Part shown: positions 42,989-52,012 of the stretch, piece by piece
Numbering within the stretch: position 1 is the stretch's first letter
Layout of the letters: each line of letters begins with the position of its first letter
Assembly: GCA_002086835.1 (NCBI GenBank)
Contig: MVIG01000001.1
Location: 434,001-498,000 of the forward strand
DNA from: Mycolicibacterium porcinum
GTDB taxonomy: Bacteria; Actinomycetota; Actinomycetes; Mycobacteriales; Mycobacteriaceae
Length of the DNA: 64,000 bases
Reading direction: 5' to 3'
Notes under the pieces: generated by a model
Told to the model about the DNA's origin: nothing
The model's input: only the letters and a program-made list of their open reading frames with translations
The model's database searches: none
Made by a program: the position numbers and the translations under genes

Positions 42989-43031
42989 AATCCGTCGTTT
43001 AGGGCAACCGAATCGATGAAATCCCTCGTTT
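42989..43031. promoter_or_regulatory. Phased direct repeats, candidate Lrp sites
   Basis: AATCCGTCGTTT (42989-43000) and AATCCCTCGTTT (43020-43031) are 11/12 identical and start 31 bp apart, three helical turns. They lie in the divergent region between lrp and the aldehyde dehydrogenase gene, as expected for an Lrp octamer that wraps DNA. Confidence 0.5.
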
Positions 43032-43094
43032 GAACCCGGCCTCGGCGCGGGATTACGTAGAGATCGGATGACTCATCGGTTACCGTGGGGCTCC

Positions 43095-44582
43095 ATGAGC
43101 GTGGCAGTGAATGTGACGAGCAGCTGGATCAACGGTGCACCTGTGGCGACGGCCGGGGCTACCCATCAGATCATCGACCCGGCCACCGGCAGGCCTGTAG
43201 CCGACTATGCCCTGGCGACTCCGGCTGATGTGGACGACGCCGTGAATGCCGCCCGCGCGGCCTTCCCCGCCTGGTCGAAGGCAACCCCGGCCGAACGGTC
43301 GGCGGTACTGGCCAAGCTGGCGAAACTCGCCGACGAGCACGCCGACCAGCTGATCGCCGAGGAAGTCAGCCAGACCGGCAAGCCGGTACGTCTGGCCACC
43401 GAGTTCGACGTCCCCGGCAGCGTGGACAACATCGACTTCTTCGCGGGTGCGGCCCGCCACCTGGAGGGCAAGGCCACCGCGGAGTACTCCGGTGACCACA
43501 CCTCCAGCATCCGGCGGGAAGCCGTCGGCGTCGTCGCGACGATCACGCCGTGGAACTATCCGCTGCAGATGGCGGTATGGAAGGTCATCCCAGCGCTGGC
43601 CGCCGGGTGCTCCGTCGTGATCAAGCCCGCCGAGATCACCCCGCTGACCACCCTGACGCTGGCCCGGCTCGCCACCGAGGCCGGCCTGCCCGACGGCGTG
43701 TTCAACGTCGTCACCGGAGGTGGTGCCGACGTGGGTACCGCCCTGGCCGGACATCGCGACGTCGACGTCGTGACCTTCACCGGATCCACCGCGGTCGGCC
43801 GCAAGGTGATGGCCGCGGCCGCGGTACACGGACACCGCACCCAACTCGAACTGGGTGGCAAGGCGCCGTTCGTGGTGTTCGAGGATGCCGACCTGGATGC
43901 CGCGATCCAGGGTGCGGTGGCTGGTGCCCTGATCAATACCGGCCAGGATTGCACCGCCGCGACCAGGGCGATCGTCTCCCGCGACCTGTACGACGACTTC
44001 GTCGCCGGGGTGGCCGAGGTGATGAGCAAGATCGTCGTCGGCGAGCCGCACGACCCCGACACCGACCTGGGTCCGCTGATCTCCTTCGCGCACCGCGACA
44101 AGGTGGCCGGCATGGTGGCCCGGGCGCCTGAGCAGGGCGGTCGCGTCGTGACCGGCGGCGTGGTCCCCGATCTGCCCGGCGCGTTCTACCGGCCCACCCT
44201 GATCGCCGATGTCGCCGAGACCTCCGAGGTGTACCGCGACGAGATCTTCGGCCCGGTGCTGACCGTGCGGTCGTTCACCGACGATGACGATGCGATCCGG
44301 CAGGCCAACGACACGCAATACGGCCTGGCCGCCTCGGCCTGGACCCGGGACGTGTACCGCGCGCAACGGGCCTCCCGCGAGATCAACGCCGGCTGCGTGT
44401 GGATCAACGACCACATCCCGATCATCAGCGAGATGCCGCACGGCGGTGTCGGTGCGTCGGGCTTCGGCAAGGACATGAGCGACTATTCGTTCGAGGAATA
44501 CCTCACCATCAAACATGTGATGAGCGACATCACGGGTGTGGCCGAAAAAGACTGGCACCGAACGATTTTCACAAAGCGCTGA
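43095..44582 (+). CDS. Aldehyde dehydrogenase, gamma-aminobutyraldehyde dehydrogenase-like (PatD type)
   Basis: A 495-residue NAD(P)-dependent aldehyde dehydrogenase. The proton acceptor is Glu252 (QLELGGKAPFVVFEDADLD), the nucleophile is Cys286 (NTGQDCTAATRAIV), and the cofactor site is TPWNYPLQMAVWKVIPALAA with FTGSTAVGRKV. The NAGQDCTAA context and the C-terminal MPHGGVGASGFGKDMSDYS match E. coli PatD/YdcW, which oxidises 4-aminobutanal to GABA. The start is ATG 43095; the earlier ATG 43068 lacks a good site. It begins the plus-strand catabolic block, with the amine oxidase gene 22 bp downstream. Confidence 0.92.
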   Translation: MSVAVNVTSSWINGAPVATAGATHQIIDPATGRPVADYALATPADVDDAVNAARAAFPAWSKATPAERSAVLAKLAKLADEHADQLIAEEVSQTGKPVRLATEFDVPGSVDNIDFFAGAARHLEGKATAEYSGDHTSSIRREAVGVVATITPWNYPLQMAVWKVIPALAAGCSVVIKPAEITPLTTLTLARLATEAGLPDGVFNVVTGGGADVGTALAGHRDVDVVTFTGSTAVGRKVMAAAAVHGHRTQLELGGKAPFVVFEDADLDAAIQGAVAGALINTGQDCTAATRAIVSRDLYDDFVAGVAEVMSKIVVGEPHDPDTDLGPLISFAHRDKVAGMVARAPEQGGRVVTGGVVPDLPGAFYRPTLIADVAETSEVYRDEIFGPVLTVRSFTDDDDAIRQANDTQYGLAASAWTRDVYRAQRASREINAGCVWINDHIPIISEMPHGGVGASGFGKDMSDYSFEEYLTIKHVMSDITGVAEKDWHRTIFTKR

Positions 44583-44604
44583 CGCGTCTGGAGGGAATGC
44601 TGCC

Positions 44605-45759
44605 GTGGCCATGACGTGCGCGGTCATCGGGGCGGGCGCGTGGGGGTTGCCCGCCGCGGCTGAACTCGCCCGCCGAGGGCACCGGGTGACGCTGATCGAC
44701 CGCTACGGCCCGCTCAACGGACTGTCGTCCTCGGCGGGGTCGACCCGGTTGTGGCGGCTCGCCGATCCCGACCCGATGCGGGTGCGGACCGCGCAGCGTG
44801 GTGTCGACGCGATGCGGCGCCTCGCCGAGCGGGCGGGAACGCCGGTGTTCCTCACCCGCGGTCTGCTGTGGCGCGACGACGAGTCGCTGCCTGCCGTGAC
44901 GTCGACGCTGGACGCCCTCGGAGTGGCGTACACGAGCGTGGCTTCCGGCGATGTGGATCGGTTCTTCCCGGATCTGCGCAGCGACGGCCGCGATGCCCTC
45001 TGGCAGCCGGTGGCCGGTGTCGTGCTCGCTGCCGCATCACTGCGGGCACAGTTGCGGATCTTCCAGAGTGTGCCCGGCGCAACGCTTCTCGAGCGCGATG
45101 TGGCGCGCGTCGAGAATGCCGCCAACGGCGTACGCGTGGTCCTGGACGACGGAGACGTCGTCGATGCCGATGTCGCGGTCATCGCGGCCGGGCCGGGAGC
45201 GGCACCGTTGTTGTCACCGCTCGGTCTCGACCTGTCACTACACCCGTATCTGGAACAGGTGGTGTACTTCGGGGAGCCGGCGAATCCTGCTGCCACCGAC
45301 GACTTTCCATGTTTGTTCGATGGGCCGTCGGCCGATCGTCCCGGCATCTATGCCATGCCGTCTCCCGGTGCGGGCTACAAGATCGGTTTGGACGCGCCGT
45401 TGCGGGACTACCGGGCCGGCGATGTCGACCGGACACCTGATGGCATCCGGTCGGCGGTGCTTCGCGACCGCGTGCGGGCCGACATGCCCGCGGTCGTGCC
45501 GACCGTGCTCAATGCCCAGGTGTGCAGTTGGACCGACTCTCCCGACGGCAAGTTCATCGTCGACCGCCTCGAGGGTGGAATCGTCGTCGCATGCGGCGAC
45601 TCGGGGGAGGGTTTCAAGTACTCCGCGCTGATGGGTGAGGTGCTCGCCGACCTGGCAGAGGGACACACGGCGGACCCGGATGTCGGCGATTGGTCGTTGG
45701 CGCGCTTCGCTGCGGGCGTGCCTGAGCGCACCGGCCCACACGTGCTCGGCAGGCATTAG
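44605..45759 (+). CDS. FAD-dependent amine/amino acid oxidase of the monomeric sarcosine oxidase family
   Basis: A 384-residue DAO-fold flavoprotein. The FAD motif is CAVIGAGAWGLPAAAELARR with LIDRYGPLNGLSSSAGSTRLWR. The C-terminal block QVCSWTDSPDGKFIVDRL and CGDSGEGFKYSALMGEVLADL matches the sarcosine/N-methyltryptophan oxidase family, and the Cys in QVCSWT is in the position that binds FAD covalently in MSOX. It oxidises a secondary or primary amine with O2, releasing H2O2. The start is GTG 44605 with GGAGGG nine bases upstream. It lies between aldehyde dehydrogenase and regulator genes, so a polyamine or methylated amine is the likely substrate. Confidence 0.88.
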   Translation: MAMTCAVIGAGAWGLPAAAELARRGHRVTLIDRYGPLNGLSSSAGSTRLWRLADPDPMRVRTAQRGVDAMRRLAERAGTPVFLTRGLLWRDDESLPAVTSTLDALGVAYTSVASGDVDRFFPDLRSDGRDALWQPVAGVVLAAASLRAQLRIFQSVPGATLLERDVARVENAANGVRVVLDDGDVVDADVAVIAAGPGAAPLLSPLGLDLSLHPYLEQVVYFGEPANPAATDDFPCLFDGPSADRPGIYAMPSPGAGYKIGLDAPLRDYRAGDVDRTPDGIRSAVLRDRVRADMPAVVPTVLNAQVCSWTDSPDGKFIVDRLEGGIVVACGDSGEGFKYSALMGEVLADLAEGHTADPDVGDWSLARFAAGVPERTGPHVLGRH

Positions 45760-45995
45760 GCGCCACGCGAAGGCTACGAGATCGTTCGTCACAGGCGATC
45801 TGCACGACGGTAATCGTTGTGCAATTCCCTCGCTGCGAGGATAACCACAGGGATGTGTCGTGCATCACAGTTGTTTGTGGATGTGACGAAAGCCTTGCGG
45901 GCGGCCCTCGAACGGACATAGGGTTCGGCTTGAGCGAACAAAGTGTTCGCCCAAAACAATCCTCTTGCTCTTTTGAGACGAACGGATGTTTCGAT
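45760..45995 (+). promoter_or_regulatory. 236-bp region upstream of the XRE-cupin regulator
   Basis: It contains the palindrome GCGAACA-AAG-TGTTCGC at 45934-45950 and an A/T-richer promoter stretch before the ATG at 45996. No gene was found in it; the long in-frame extension upstream of 45996 reads through the operator and has no start signal. Confidence 0.5.
45934..45950. promoter_or_regulatory. Palindromic operator GCGAACA-AAG-TGTTCGC
   Basis: Perfect 7+3+7 palindrome 45 bp before the regulator gene. It is the best candidate for binding by the XRE-cupin protein, giving autoregulation of the transporter block downstream. Confidence 0.6.
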
Positions 45996-46586
45996 ATGAG
46001 TGCGACCGTCGAGCCGGATCCAGCTGAAGCGGCAGACACCGTGGTCGGAGCCCGCATCCGCCAGTTCCGGGCCGCGCGGAAGATGTCTCTTCGGCAGCTG
46101 GCCGATCGTGCCGGTATCTCCCCGGGCTTCCTCAGCGAGGTGGAGCGCGGGCAGGTCAACGCGAGTGTCGGAACCCTGCGTCGGCTGGCTCAGTCGCTGG
46201 GCATCGTGCTGCCCGACCTGTTCACCGACGACGAGGTCACCGATGTCCGCATCCTGCGGAAGGCGGCCCGGCCGACCATCGAGGTGTCCGAGCTGAGCTC
46301 GAAATACCTTCTGTCACAAAAGCCGCTGCGAAACCTCGAGGTGTACGCGGGTGAGCTGTCGCCCGGGTCGAGCGCGGGCGAGGCCTATGTGCACGGTGAC
46401 GCGCAGGAGATCCTGATCGTCATCGCCGGCACTCCGACCCTGGAACTCGACGGTGAGCGTTACGTACTCGAGCCGGGGGACAGCGCGGAGTACCGCACCT
46501 CCATGCCGCACACCGTGCACAACCTGAGTGCCGCACCAGTCGAGCTCATCTGGATCGTCAGCCCCCCGACCGACTGGCCGACTTGA
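45996..46586 (+). CDS. XRE-cupin transcriptional regulator (PuuR-like)
   Basis: A 196-residue regulator with an N-terminal XRE HTH at ~20-74 (ARIRQFRAARKMSLRQLADR, AGISPGFLSEVERGQVNAS) and a C-terminal cupin_2 sensor (~118-190: EAYVHGDAQEILIVIAGTPT, YVLEPGDSAEYRTSMPHTVH). This is the architecture of E. coli PuuR, the putrescine-utilisation repressor. The ATG at 45996 was chosen because it gives the family length. It directly precedes the polyamine-type ABC importer genes and is likely their regulator. The effector is inferred, not shown. Confidence 0.88.
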   Translation: MSATVEPDPAEAADTVVGARIRQFRAARKMSLRQLADRAGISPGFLSEVERGQVNASVGTLRRLAQSLGIVLPDLFTDDEVTDVRILRKAARPTIEVSELSSKYLLSQKPLRNLEVYAGELSPGSSAGEAYVHGDAQEILIVIAGTPTLELDGERYVLEPGDSAEYRTSMPHTVHNLSAAPVELIWIVSPPTDWPT

Positions 46587-46660
46587 CGGGCCGCTCGTCC
46601 CGTCGCGGATGTGCCCGCATCCGCGAACACCTTTCCGCCCAGATCCAAAGGAGATTCCCA

Positions 46661-47785
46661 ATGAAGATGTCGCCGGCCGCTCGTAGTGTGTCCGCCTTGA
46701 TCGCTGCCGGGACCATCCTGGCCACCGCGTGTACGCCTGCAGGTCCCGGCCAGGCGGCCGACGTCGATCTGGGCAGCGGACCGCCGAAGGCGGGCACGGT
46801 CAAGGAAGGCGCTCTCAAAGGCATGACCCTGACGTTCGTGTCGTACGGCGGCATCTTCCAGGACGGGCAGACGAAGGCGGCGATCGAACCGTTCGCCGCG
46901 CAGTCCGGCGCAAAGGTGTTGCAGGACGGGCCCACTGAGAATTCGAAGATCAAGGCTCAGGTCGACTCCAAGAACGTGACCTGGGATGTGGTCGACAGCA
47001 CCAACGTGTTCACGGCGAAGAATTGCGGAACGTTGTTCATGCCGCTGGACACCAGCATCGTCGACATCAGCAAGCTGCCCCCGGGCACCAAGACCGACGA
47101 CTGTTCGGTTCCCGCAATGGGTTACGGACTGATCGTGGTCTACAACACCAAGAAGTACGGGGCGAACCCGCCGAAGACGTGGGCCGATTTCTACGACACC
47201 GCGAAGTTCCCTGGCAAGCGGGCGATCGAAGGAGTTCCGGGTGAACTCGACCCCGGCGTCCTCGAAGGTGCACTGCTCGCCGACGGTGTCGCCGCGGACG
47301 CGATCTACCCGATCGACATGGACCGCGCGCTGGCCAAGATGAACAGCATCCGGAAAGACACGGTCTTCTGGACCACCGGCGCCCAGTCCCAGCAGCTCAT
47401 CGAGTCCGGCCAGGTCGACATGGCCTTGGTGTGGAGCGGTCGGGCGTACTCGGCGGTCAAGAACGGGGCACCGTTCGCGCCGATCTGGGACCAGTGGATG
47501 CCCGAGGCCGACACCATCGCCGTTCCCGTCGGCGCCAAGAACCCCAAGGCGTCCATGGCACTCATCAACTTCTACCTCGGCGCCCAGCAGCAGGCCAAGC
47601 TTGCCGAACTGACGTCGTACAGCCCGATCAACGTCGACGCCAAGCCGCAACTCGACGACCTGGCCCGGTCGTACCTGACCACCACTCCGGAGCGGGAAAA
47701 GGACCGGTTCCCACTGGATCTCGGGTACTGGGCCGAACACCAGGAAGAGATCGCCAACAAGTACACGTCCTGGCTCGCGGGCTAG
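46661..47785 (+). CDS. Polyamine-type ABC transporter substrate-binding lipoprotein (PotD-like)
   Basis: A 374-residue periplasmic-binding-fold protein of the spermidine/putrescine cluster. The N-terminal signal ends in a lipobox-like ILATAC, so Cys24 is probably lipidated. The fold shows TLTFVSYGGIFQDGQTKAAI, WDVVDSTNVFTAKNCG, VPAMGYGLIVVYNTKKYGAN, PKTWADFYDTAKFPGKRAIE and QSQQLIESGQVDMALVWSGR. The start is ATG 46661 with AAGGAG upstream. The four transporter genes are adjacent with gaps or overlaps of under 15 bp. The ligand may be putrescine, spermidine or a related amine. Confidence 0.9.
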   Translation: MKMSPAARSVSALIAAGTILATACTPAGPGQAADVDLGSGPPKAGTVKEGALKGMTLTFVSYGGIFQDGQTKAAIEPFAAQSGAKVLQDGPTENSKIKAQVDSKNVTWDVVDSTNVFTAKNCGTLFMPLDTSIVDISKLPPGTKTDDCSVPAMGYGLIVVYNTKKYGANPPKTWADFYDTAKFPGKRAIEGVPGELDPGVLEGALLADGVAADAIYPIDMDRALAKMNSIRKDTVFWTTGAQSQQLIESGQVDMALVWSGRAYSAVKNGAPFAPIWDQWMPEADTIAVPVGAKNPKASMALINFYLGAQQQAKLAELTSYSPINVDAKPQLDDLARSYLTTTPEREKDRFPLDLGYWAEHQEEIANKYTSWLAG

Positions 47786-47798
47786 GAGGTTTCGTTCC

Positions 47799-48686
47799 AT
47801 GACGATGGTCGATGTGCTGGCAGGCGGAGCGCCACCCAAGACCCAGTCCACCCCTGCCACCTCCGGTCGGAGGCTGGGAGACATCGGCTTGCTGGCGCCG
47901 TCGGTTCTGCTCGTCGCCGGGGTCTTCGGGCTGCCGCTGGCCATCATGTTCTGGCAGGCGTTCAGCGACCCGGAACTCGGCTTCGGCAATTTCGCCTGGT
48001 ACCTGGGTGATTCGGTGCAGCGCGGGGTTCTGTTGCGCACGTTCACGACGGGTCTCGAAGTCACGGTGATCTGCCTGGTGCTCGGTTATCCCTACGCGTA
48101 CGCCATGGTCGCGTTCGGGCCCGCGGTCCGCATCGCACTGACCTTGATCGTGCTGGTTCCGTTCTGGACCAGCCTGATGGTGCGCACCTTCGCCTGGGTG
48201 ATCCTGTTGGAGGACGGCGGGCCGCTCCAAACCCTGCTGTCGTTCGTCGGGCTGGGCAGTGTGCCGCTGCTGCGTACCAACTTGGGCGTGGTGATCGGCA
48301 TGAGCCAGATCCTGTTGCCGTTTATGGTCCTGCCGTTGTACGCCGTGATGTCGGGCATCGACCGACGGCTCGTGCTCGCCTCGTCGAGCCTCGGCGCGCG
48401 ACCGGTCATCTCGTTCGCCAGGATCTGGGTGCCGCTGTCGCTGCCCGGCGTCGGCGCCGGCTGCCTGATGGTTTTCATCAGCAGCCTCGGCTTCTACGTC
48501 ACACCCGCGCTGCTTGGCGCTCCCGACGACGCGCTGATCAGCCAGCAGATCTATGTCCAGGTCACCAGCTTGCTGGCCTGGGGCAAGGGAGGGGCGATGG
48601 GTGTCGTTCTGCTGCTCGTCACCTTCCTGGTGCTGGTCGCGCTGCTGTACCTGTTGCGCCGAAACCGTAAGGAGCGCACGGCATGA
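47799..48686 (+). CDS. ABC transporter permease (PotB-like)
   Basis: A 295-residue inner-membrane permease with six helices, starting with IGLLAPSVLLVAGVFGLPLAIMFW. The EAA-like cytoplasmic loop is ASSSLGARPVISFARIWVPLSLPG. The ATG at 47799 has GGAGG nine bases upstream. The final ATGA overlaps the next permease gene. It pairs with that protein to form the import channel. Confidence 0.9.
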   Translation: MTMVDVLAGGAPPKTQSTPATSGRRLGDIGLLAPSVLLVAGVFGLPLAIMFWQAFSDPELGFGNFAWYLGDSVQRGVLLRTFTTGLEVTVICLVLGYPYAYAMVAFGPAVRIALTLIVLVPFWTSLMVRTFAWVILLEDGGPLQTLLSFVGLGSVPLLRTNLGVVIGMSQILLPFMVLPLYAVMSGIDRRLVLASSSLGARPVISFARIWVPLSLPGVGAGCLMVFISSLGFYVTPALLGAPDDALISQQIYVQVTSLLAWGKGGAMGVVLLLVTFLVLVALLYLLRRNRKERTA

Positions 48687-49483
48687 CACGGTATGCAAAG
48701 ACGTTCTGGGGCATCCTGCTCGGGCTGTTCTGTGCCGGGGTGGCGGTGTGGTTGGTCGCGCCGTCGTTGATCGTGGTGCCGCTGAGCTTCACCGACCGGC
48801 CGTCGTTCGCCTTCCCGCCGACCGGATGGTCGACACGCTGGTACCGCGCGTTCTTCGAGGATCCCGCGTGGATCGCCGCACTGAAGGCGAGCCTGGAGGT
48901 CGGGGTCCTGGTGGCAGTCTTCGCCACCTTGTTCGGCACCGCCGCTGCGGTGGCACTCAGCCGCACCCGGCTGGCCGGGCGGCAGGGAATACGGGCATTC
49001 CTGTTGGCTCCCATGGTTGTTCCGGTGATCGTGGTAGCCGTCGGCCTCTACGCGTTGTTCCTGAGGCTGAACCTGCTCGGGACCCTGTTCGGCTTCGTCG
49101 TCGCGCACACGATGTTGGCGCTGCCGTTCGTCATCGTGCCGGTGATGGCCAGCCTGCAGGGTTTCGACCGGCGCCTGGAGGACGCGGCGGCGATCTGTGG
49201 CGCAGGCCGATGGACCACGTTCCGGACCGTCACCCTGCCCCTGGTGGCGCCGGGGGTGCTCTCGGGCGCGCTGTTCGCGTTCGCGACGAGCTTCGACGAG
49301 GTCGTTCTGTCGCTGTTCATCCAGAACCCGTACCTGCAGACGCTGCCGGTCAAGATGTACGCCTCGGTCACGCGTGACACCGATCCCACCATCGCTGCGG
49401 CCGCCACCCTCATCCTCGCCCTGACGACAGGCCTGACCGTCGTCGCGGCCATCTACTCGCGCAGGAGGAATCGTGTCCACTGA
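48683..49483 (+). CDS. ABC transporter permease (PotC-like)
   Basis: A 266-residue permease with six helices (LLGLFCAGVAVWLVAPSLIV first). The EAA loop is EDAAAICGAGRWTTFRTVTLP and the C-terminal helices include DEVVLSLFIQNPYLQTLPVK, a typical PotC-type segment. It starts by ATGA overlap with the PotB-like gene and overlaps the ATPase gene by 11 bp, so the three are tightly coupled. Confidence 0.9.
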   Translation: MTRYAKTFWGILLGLFCAGVAVWLVAPSLIVVPLSFTDRPSFAFPPTGWSTRWYRAFFEDPAWIAALKASLEVGVLVAVFATLFGTAAAVALSRTRLAGRQGIRAFLLAPMVVPVIVVAVGLYALFLRLNLLGTLFGFVVAHTMLALPFVIVPVMASLQGFDRRLEDAAAICGAGRWTTFRTVTLPLVAPGVLSGALFAFATSFDEVVLSLFIQNPYLQTLPVKMYASVTRDTDPTIAAAATLILALTTGLTVVAAIYSRRRNRVH

Positions 49484-50561
49484 CAACACCCCGCACGGTG
49501 CGTCGATCACCTTGCGCGGCCTGACCAAGACCTACGGGTCGGAAAAGGCTGTCGACGCCATCGACCTCGACGCACGACCGGGTGAGTTTCTCACCCTGCT
49601 CGGCCCCAGCGGCTCGGGTAAGACCACCACGCTGAACATGATCGCCGGGTTCGTCGACGTCACCGAGGGCGAGTTGCTGATCGACGGCCGCCCCGTCGCA
49701 GATCTCCCGCCGTACCGGCGCGACATCGGCATGGTGTTCCAGCACTACGCGCTGTTCCCGCACATGACCGTGGTCGACAACGTCGAATACCCGTTGCGCC
49801 AGCGCAAGATGGCGAAGGCGCTGCGCCGTGAGAAGGTGGCTGCCGCGCTGCGCACCGTCGGCCTCGACGGCTACGGCAAGCGGATGCCCAAAGAACTGTC
49901 CGGTGGTCAGCAGCAGCGCGTCGCCTTCGCGCGGGCCATGGTCTATGAACCGCGCGTGCTGCTGATGGACGAACCGCTCGGCGCGCTGGACAAGAAACTC
50001 CGCGATTCGCTGCAACTCGAGATCAAGCGCATTCACGGCGAACTCGGCACCACGTTCGTCTACGTCACGCATGACCAGGACGAAGCGCTGGTCCTGTCGG
50101 ACCGCATCGCGGTGTTCAACAAAGCACGCATCGAGCAGATCGGTTCGCCGACAGACCTTTACGAGCATCCGCAGAGCATCTTCGTGGCCCGCTTCCTCGG
50201 CGAGTCGTCGCTGTTCTACGGAAAGCTCGAGGACGAGTGCATCGTCAACGCCTATGGCCGGCGGATCGTGGCCGCCCAGGGCGAATCGGCGCGCGGTGAT
50301 TCGGTGGCCGTCGTGGTGCGGCCCGAACGCATCCGCATCGTCACGGGTGACACCGAGCCCGCAGCCGTGAATGCAGTGCCCGGCACGGTGATCCAGGAGA
50401 TCTACCTCGGCAGTTCGCGCAAGGTCGAGGTCAGCCTGCCCGACGGCACCGTCGCACTGGTGCGCGAAAGCGCGGACAGCATCACACCGACCGAAGCGGG
50501 GCAACAGGTTTGGTTGACGTTCGATCCCGAGGTCGCCACCATCCTGCCCGCCGACAAATGA
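49473..50561 (+). CDS. ABC transporter ATP-binding protein (PotA-like)
   Basis: A 362-residue ATPase: Walker A GPSGSGKTTT, Q-loop MVFQHYALFPHMTV, signature LSGGQQQRVAFARAM, Walker B LLMDEPLGALD and H-loop YVTHDQDEAL. The C-terminal TOBE domain (VVVRPERIRIVTG, VPGTVIQEIYLGSSRKVEV) is typical of polyamine and Fe/molybdate-type importers. The GTG start at 49473 follows AGGAGG. It energises the permease pair of this operon. Confidence 0.93.
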   Translation: MSTDNTPHGASITLRGLTKTYGSEKAVDAIDLDARPGEFLTLLGPSGSGKTTTLNMIAGFVDVTEGELLIDGRPVADLPPYRRDIGMVFQHYALFPHMTVVDNVEYPLRQRKMAKALRREKVAAALRTVGLDGYGKRMPKELSGGQQQRVAFARAMVYEPRVLLMDEPLGALDKKLRDSLQLEIKRIHGELGTTFVYVTHDQDEALVLSDRIAVFNKARIEQIGSPTDLYEHPQSIFVARFLGESSLFYGKLEDECIVNAYGRRIVAAQGESARGDSVAVVVRPERIRIVTGDTEPAAVNAVPGTVIQEIYLGSSRKVEVSLPDGTVALVRESADSITPTEAGQQVWLTFDPEVATILPADK

Positions 50562-50590
50562 TCAACAGCCTCGAGTACAGGAGAACCAAG

Positions 50591-52009
50591 ATGTCCCCCG
50601 ACGGTCGCACGACCAGCGGTCTCGCCAATGACTTCGTGAACGGCAGCGTGTCGTTCTGGTACCGGGCAGCGGGCTGGCCGGAATCACGACCGCCCCTGCC
50701 GGGTTCGCGCGAAGCCGACGTCTGCATCGTCGGAGCCGGCCTCACCGGGTTGTGGGCCGCCTACTACCTGAAGAAAGAGCAGCCTGACCTCCGGATTGTC
50801 ATGCTGGAGAAGGAGTTCGCCGGGTTCGGTGCCTCCGGCCGCAACGGTGGATGGCTCTCGGCCGAACTCGCCGGTTCCCGCGACGCCTATGCATCCACCC
50901 ACGGGCACGACGGCGTCGTCGAACTCATGCGGGCCATGCGCGGTGCGGTCGACGAGGTTATCGGCGTCACGAAATCCGAGGGGATCGACGCCGACGTCGT
51001 CAAGGACGGTGTGCTGCATGTGGCACGCAACCAGGCACAGATGGGCCGGCTTCGCGAATCGCTCGAGTACGAGCGCAGCTGGGGCGCGACCGAAGACGAC
51101 TTCGTGGTCCTGACCGGCGACGAATCCAACGCCCGGATCCGGGTCGAACGCGCCATGGGGGCACTGTTCACGCCGCACTGCGCCCGGGTACAGCCGGCCA
51201 AGCTCGTTCAGGGTCTGGCCCGCGTGGTGGAGGGCATGGGCGTCGCGATCTACGAGCAGACCGAGGTCACCGACATCAAGCCGGGCCGGGCGATCACGGC
51301 TCGTGGCGACGTCCGGGCACCCGTCGTGCTGCGCTGCCTTGAGGGCTTCACCGCGACCATGCCGGGCCAGCGCCGGGCGTGGCTGCCGATGAACTCATCG
51401 ATGGTGGTGACCGAGCCGCTGCCGGATTCGGTGCTGGAGCAGGTCGGCTGGAAGGGGGCCGAACTGCTCGGCGACTACGCGCACGGATACATGTACGCCC
51501 AGCGCACCGCCGACAATCGAATTGCCCTGGGCGGCCGCGGGATTCCCTACCGGTTCGGTTCGGCACTCGATCACCGCGGGGCCACCCAGCAGTGGACCAT
51601 CGAGGCGCTCGGCGCGCTGGTACGCGACATGTTCCCGGCGACTCGCGATGTCCCGATCGAGCATGCGTGGTGTGGTGTGCTCGGCGTGCCGCGCGACTGG
51701 ACTGCCACCGTCGATTTCACCCGCGCCAGCGGACTCGGCACGGCGGGCGGCTATGTCGGCAGCGGTCTGACCACCACCAACCTGGCCGGGCACACCCTGG
51801 CCGATCTGGTGCTCGGCCGTGACACCGCGCTCACCCGGCTGCCCTGGGTGGGGCGACGGGTCCGCAAATGGGAGCCGGAGCCGCTGCGGTGGCTCGGAGT
51901 GCAGGCCATGTATGCGCTGTACCGCACCGCCGACCGGCGCGAGTCCACCCGCGGCCTGACCGGCACCAGCGGGCTGGCGCGGGTGGCCAACAAGATCACG
52001 GGGCGCTGA
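50591..52009 (+). CDS. FAD-dependent oxidoreductase, gamma-glutamylputrescine oxidase-like (PuuB/OrdL type)
   Basis: A 472-residue DAO-fold flavoprotein. The opening SVSFWYRAAGWPESRPPL and VCIVGAGLTGLWAAYYLKKE is typical of the OrdL/PuuB family, followed by GFGASGRNGGWLSAELAGSR; C-terminal SGLGTAGGYVGSGLTTTNLAG completes the FAD site. PuuB oxidises gamma-glutamylputrescine to the aldehyde. No gamma-glutamylputrescine synthetase (PuuA) gene is in the window, so direct polyamine oxidation is also possible. The start is ATG 50591 with AGGAGAA six bases upstream; an ATG at 50558 overlapping the ATPase stop is the alternative. Confidence 0.87.
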   Translation: MSPDGRTTSGLANDFVNGSVSFWYRAAGWPESRPPLPGSREADVCIVGAGLTGLWAAYYLKKEQPDLRIVMLEKEFAGFGASGRNGGWLSAELAGSRDAYASTHGHDGVVELMRAMRGAVDEVIGVTKSEGIDADVVKDGVLHVARNQAQMGRLRESLEYERSWGATEDDFVVLTGDESNARIRVERAMGALFTPHCARVQPAKLVQGLARVVEGMGVAIYEQTEVTDIKPGRAITARGDVRAPVVLRCLEGFTATMPGQRRAWLPMNSSMVVTEPLPDSVLEQVGWKGAELLGDYAHGYMYAQRTADNRIALGGRGIPYRFGSALDHRGATQQWTIEALGALVRDMFPATRDVPIEHAWCGVLGVPRDWTATVDFTRASGLGTAGGYVGSGLTTTNLAGHTLADLVLGRDTALTRLPWVGRRVRKWEPEPLRWLGVQAMYALYRTADRRESTRGLTGTSGLARVANKITGR

Positions 52010-52012
52010 CCG

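Noticed and set aside
46661-50561. Iron or sulfate ABC importer as identity of the transporter genes
   Set aside because: The binding protein, EAA loops and TOBE-containing ATPase are of the polyamine type, and the flanking amine oxidases and PuuR-like regulator fit polyamines better.
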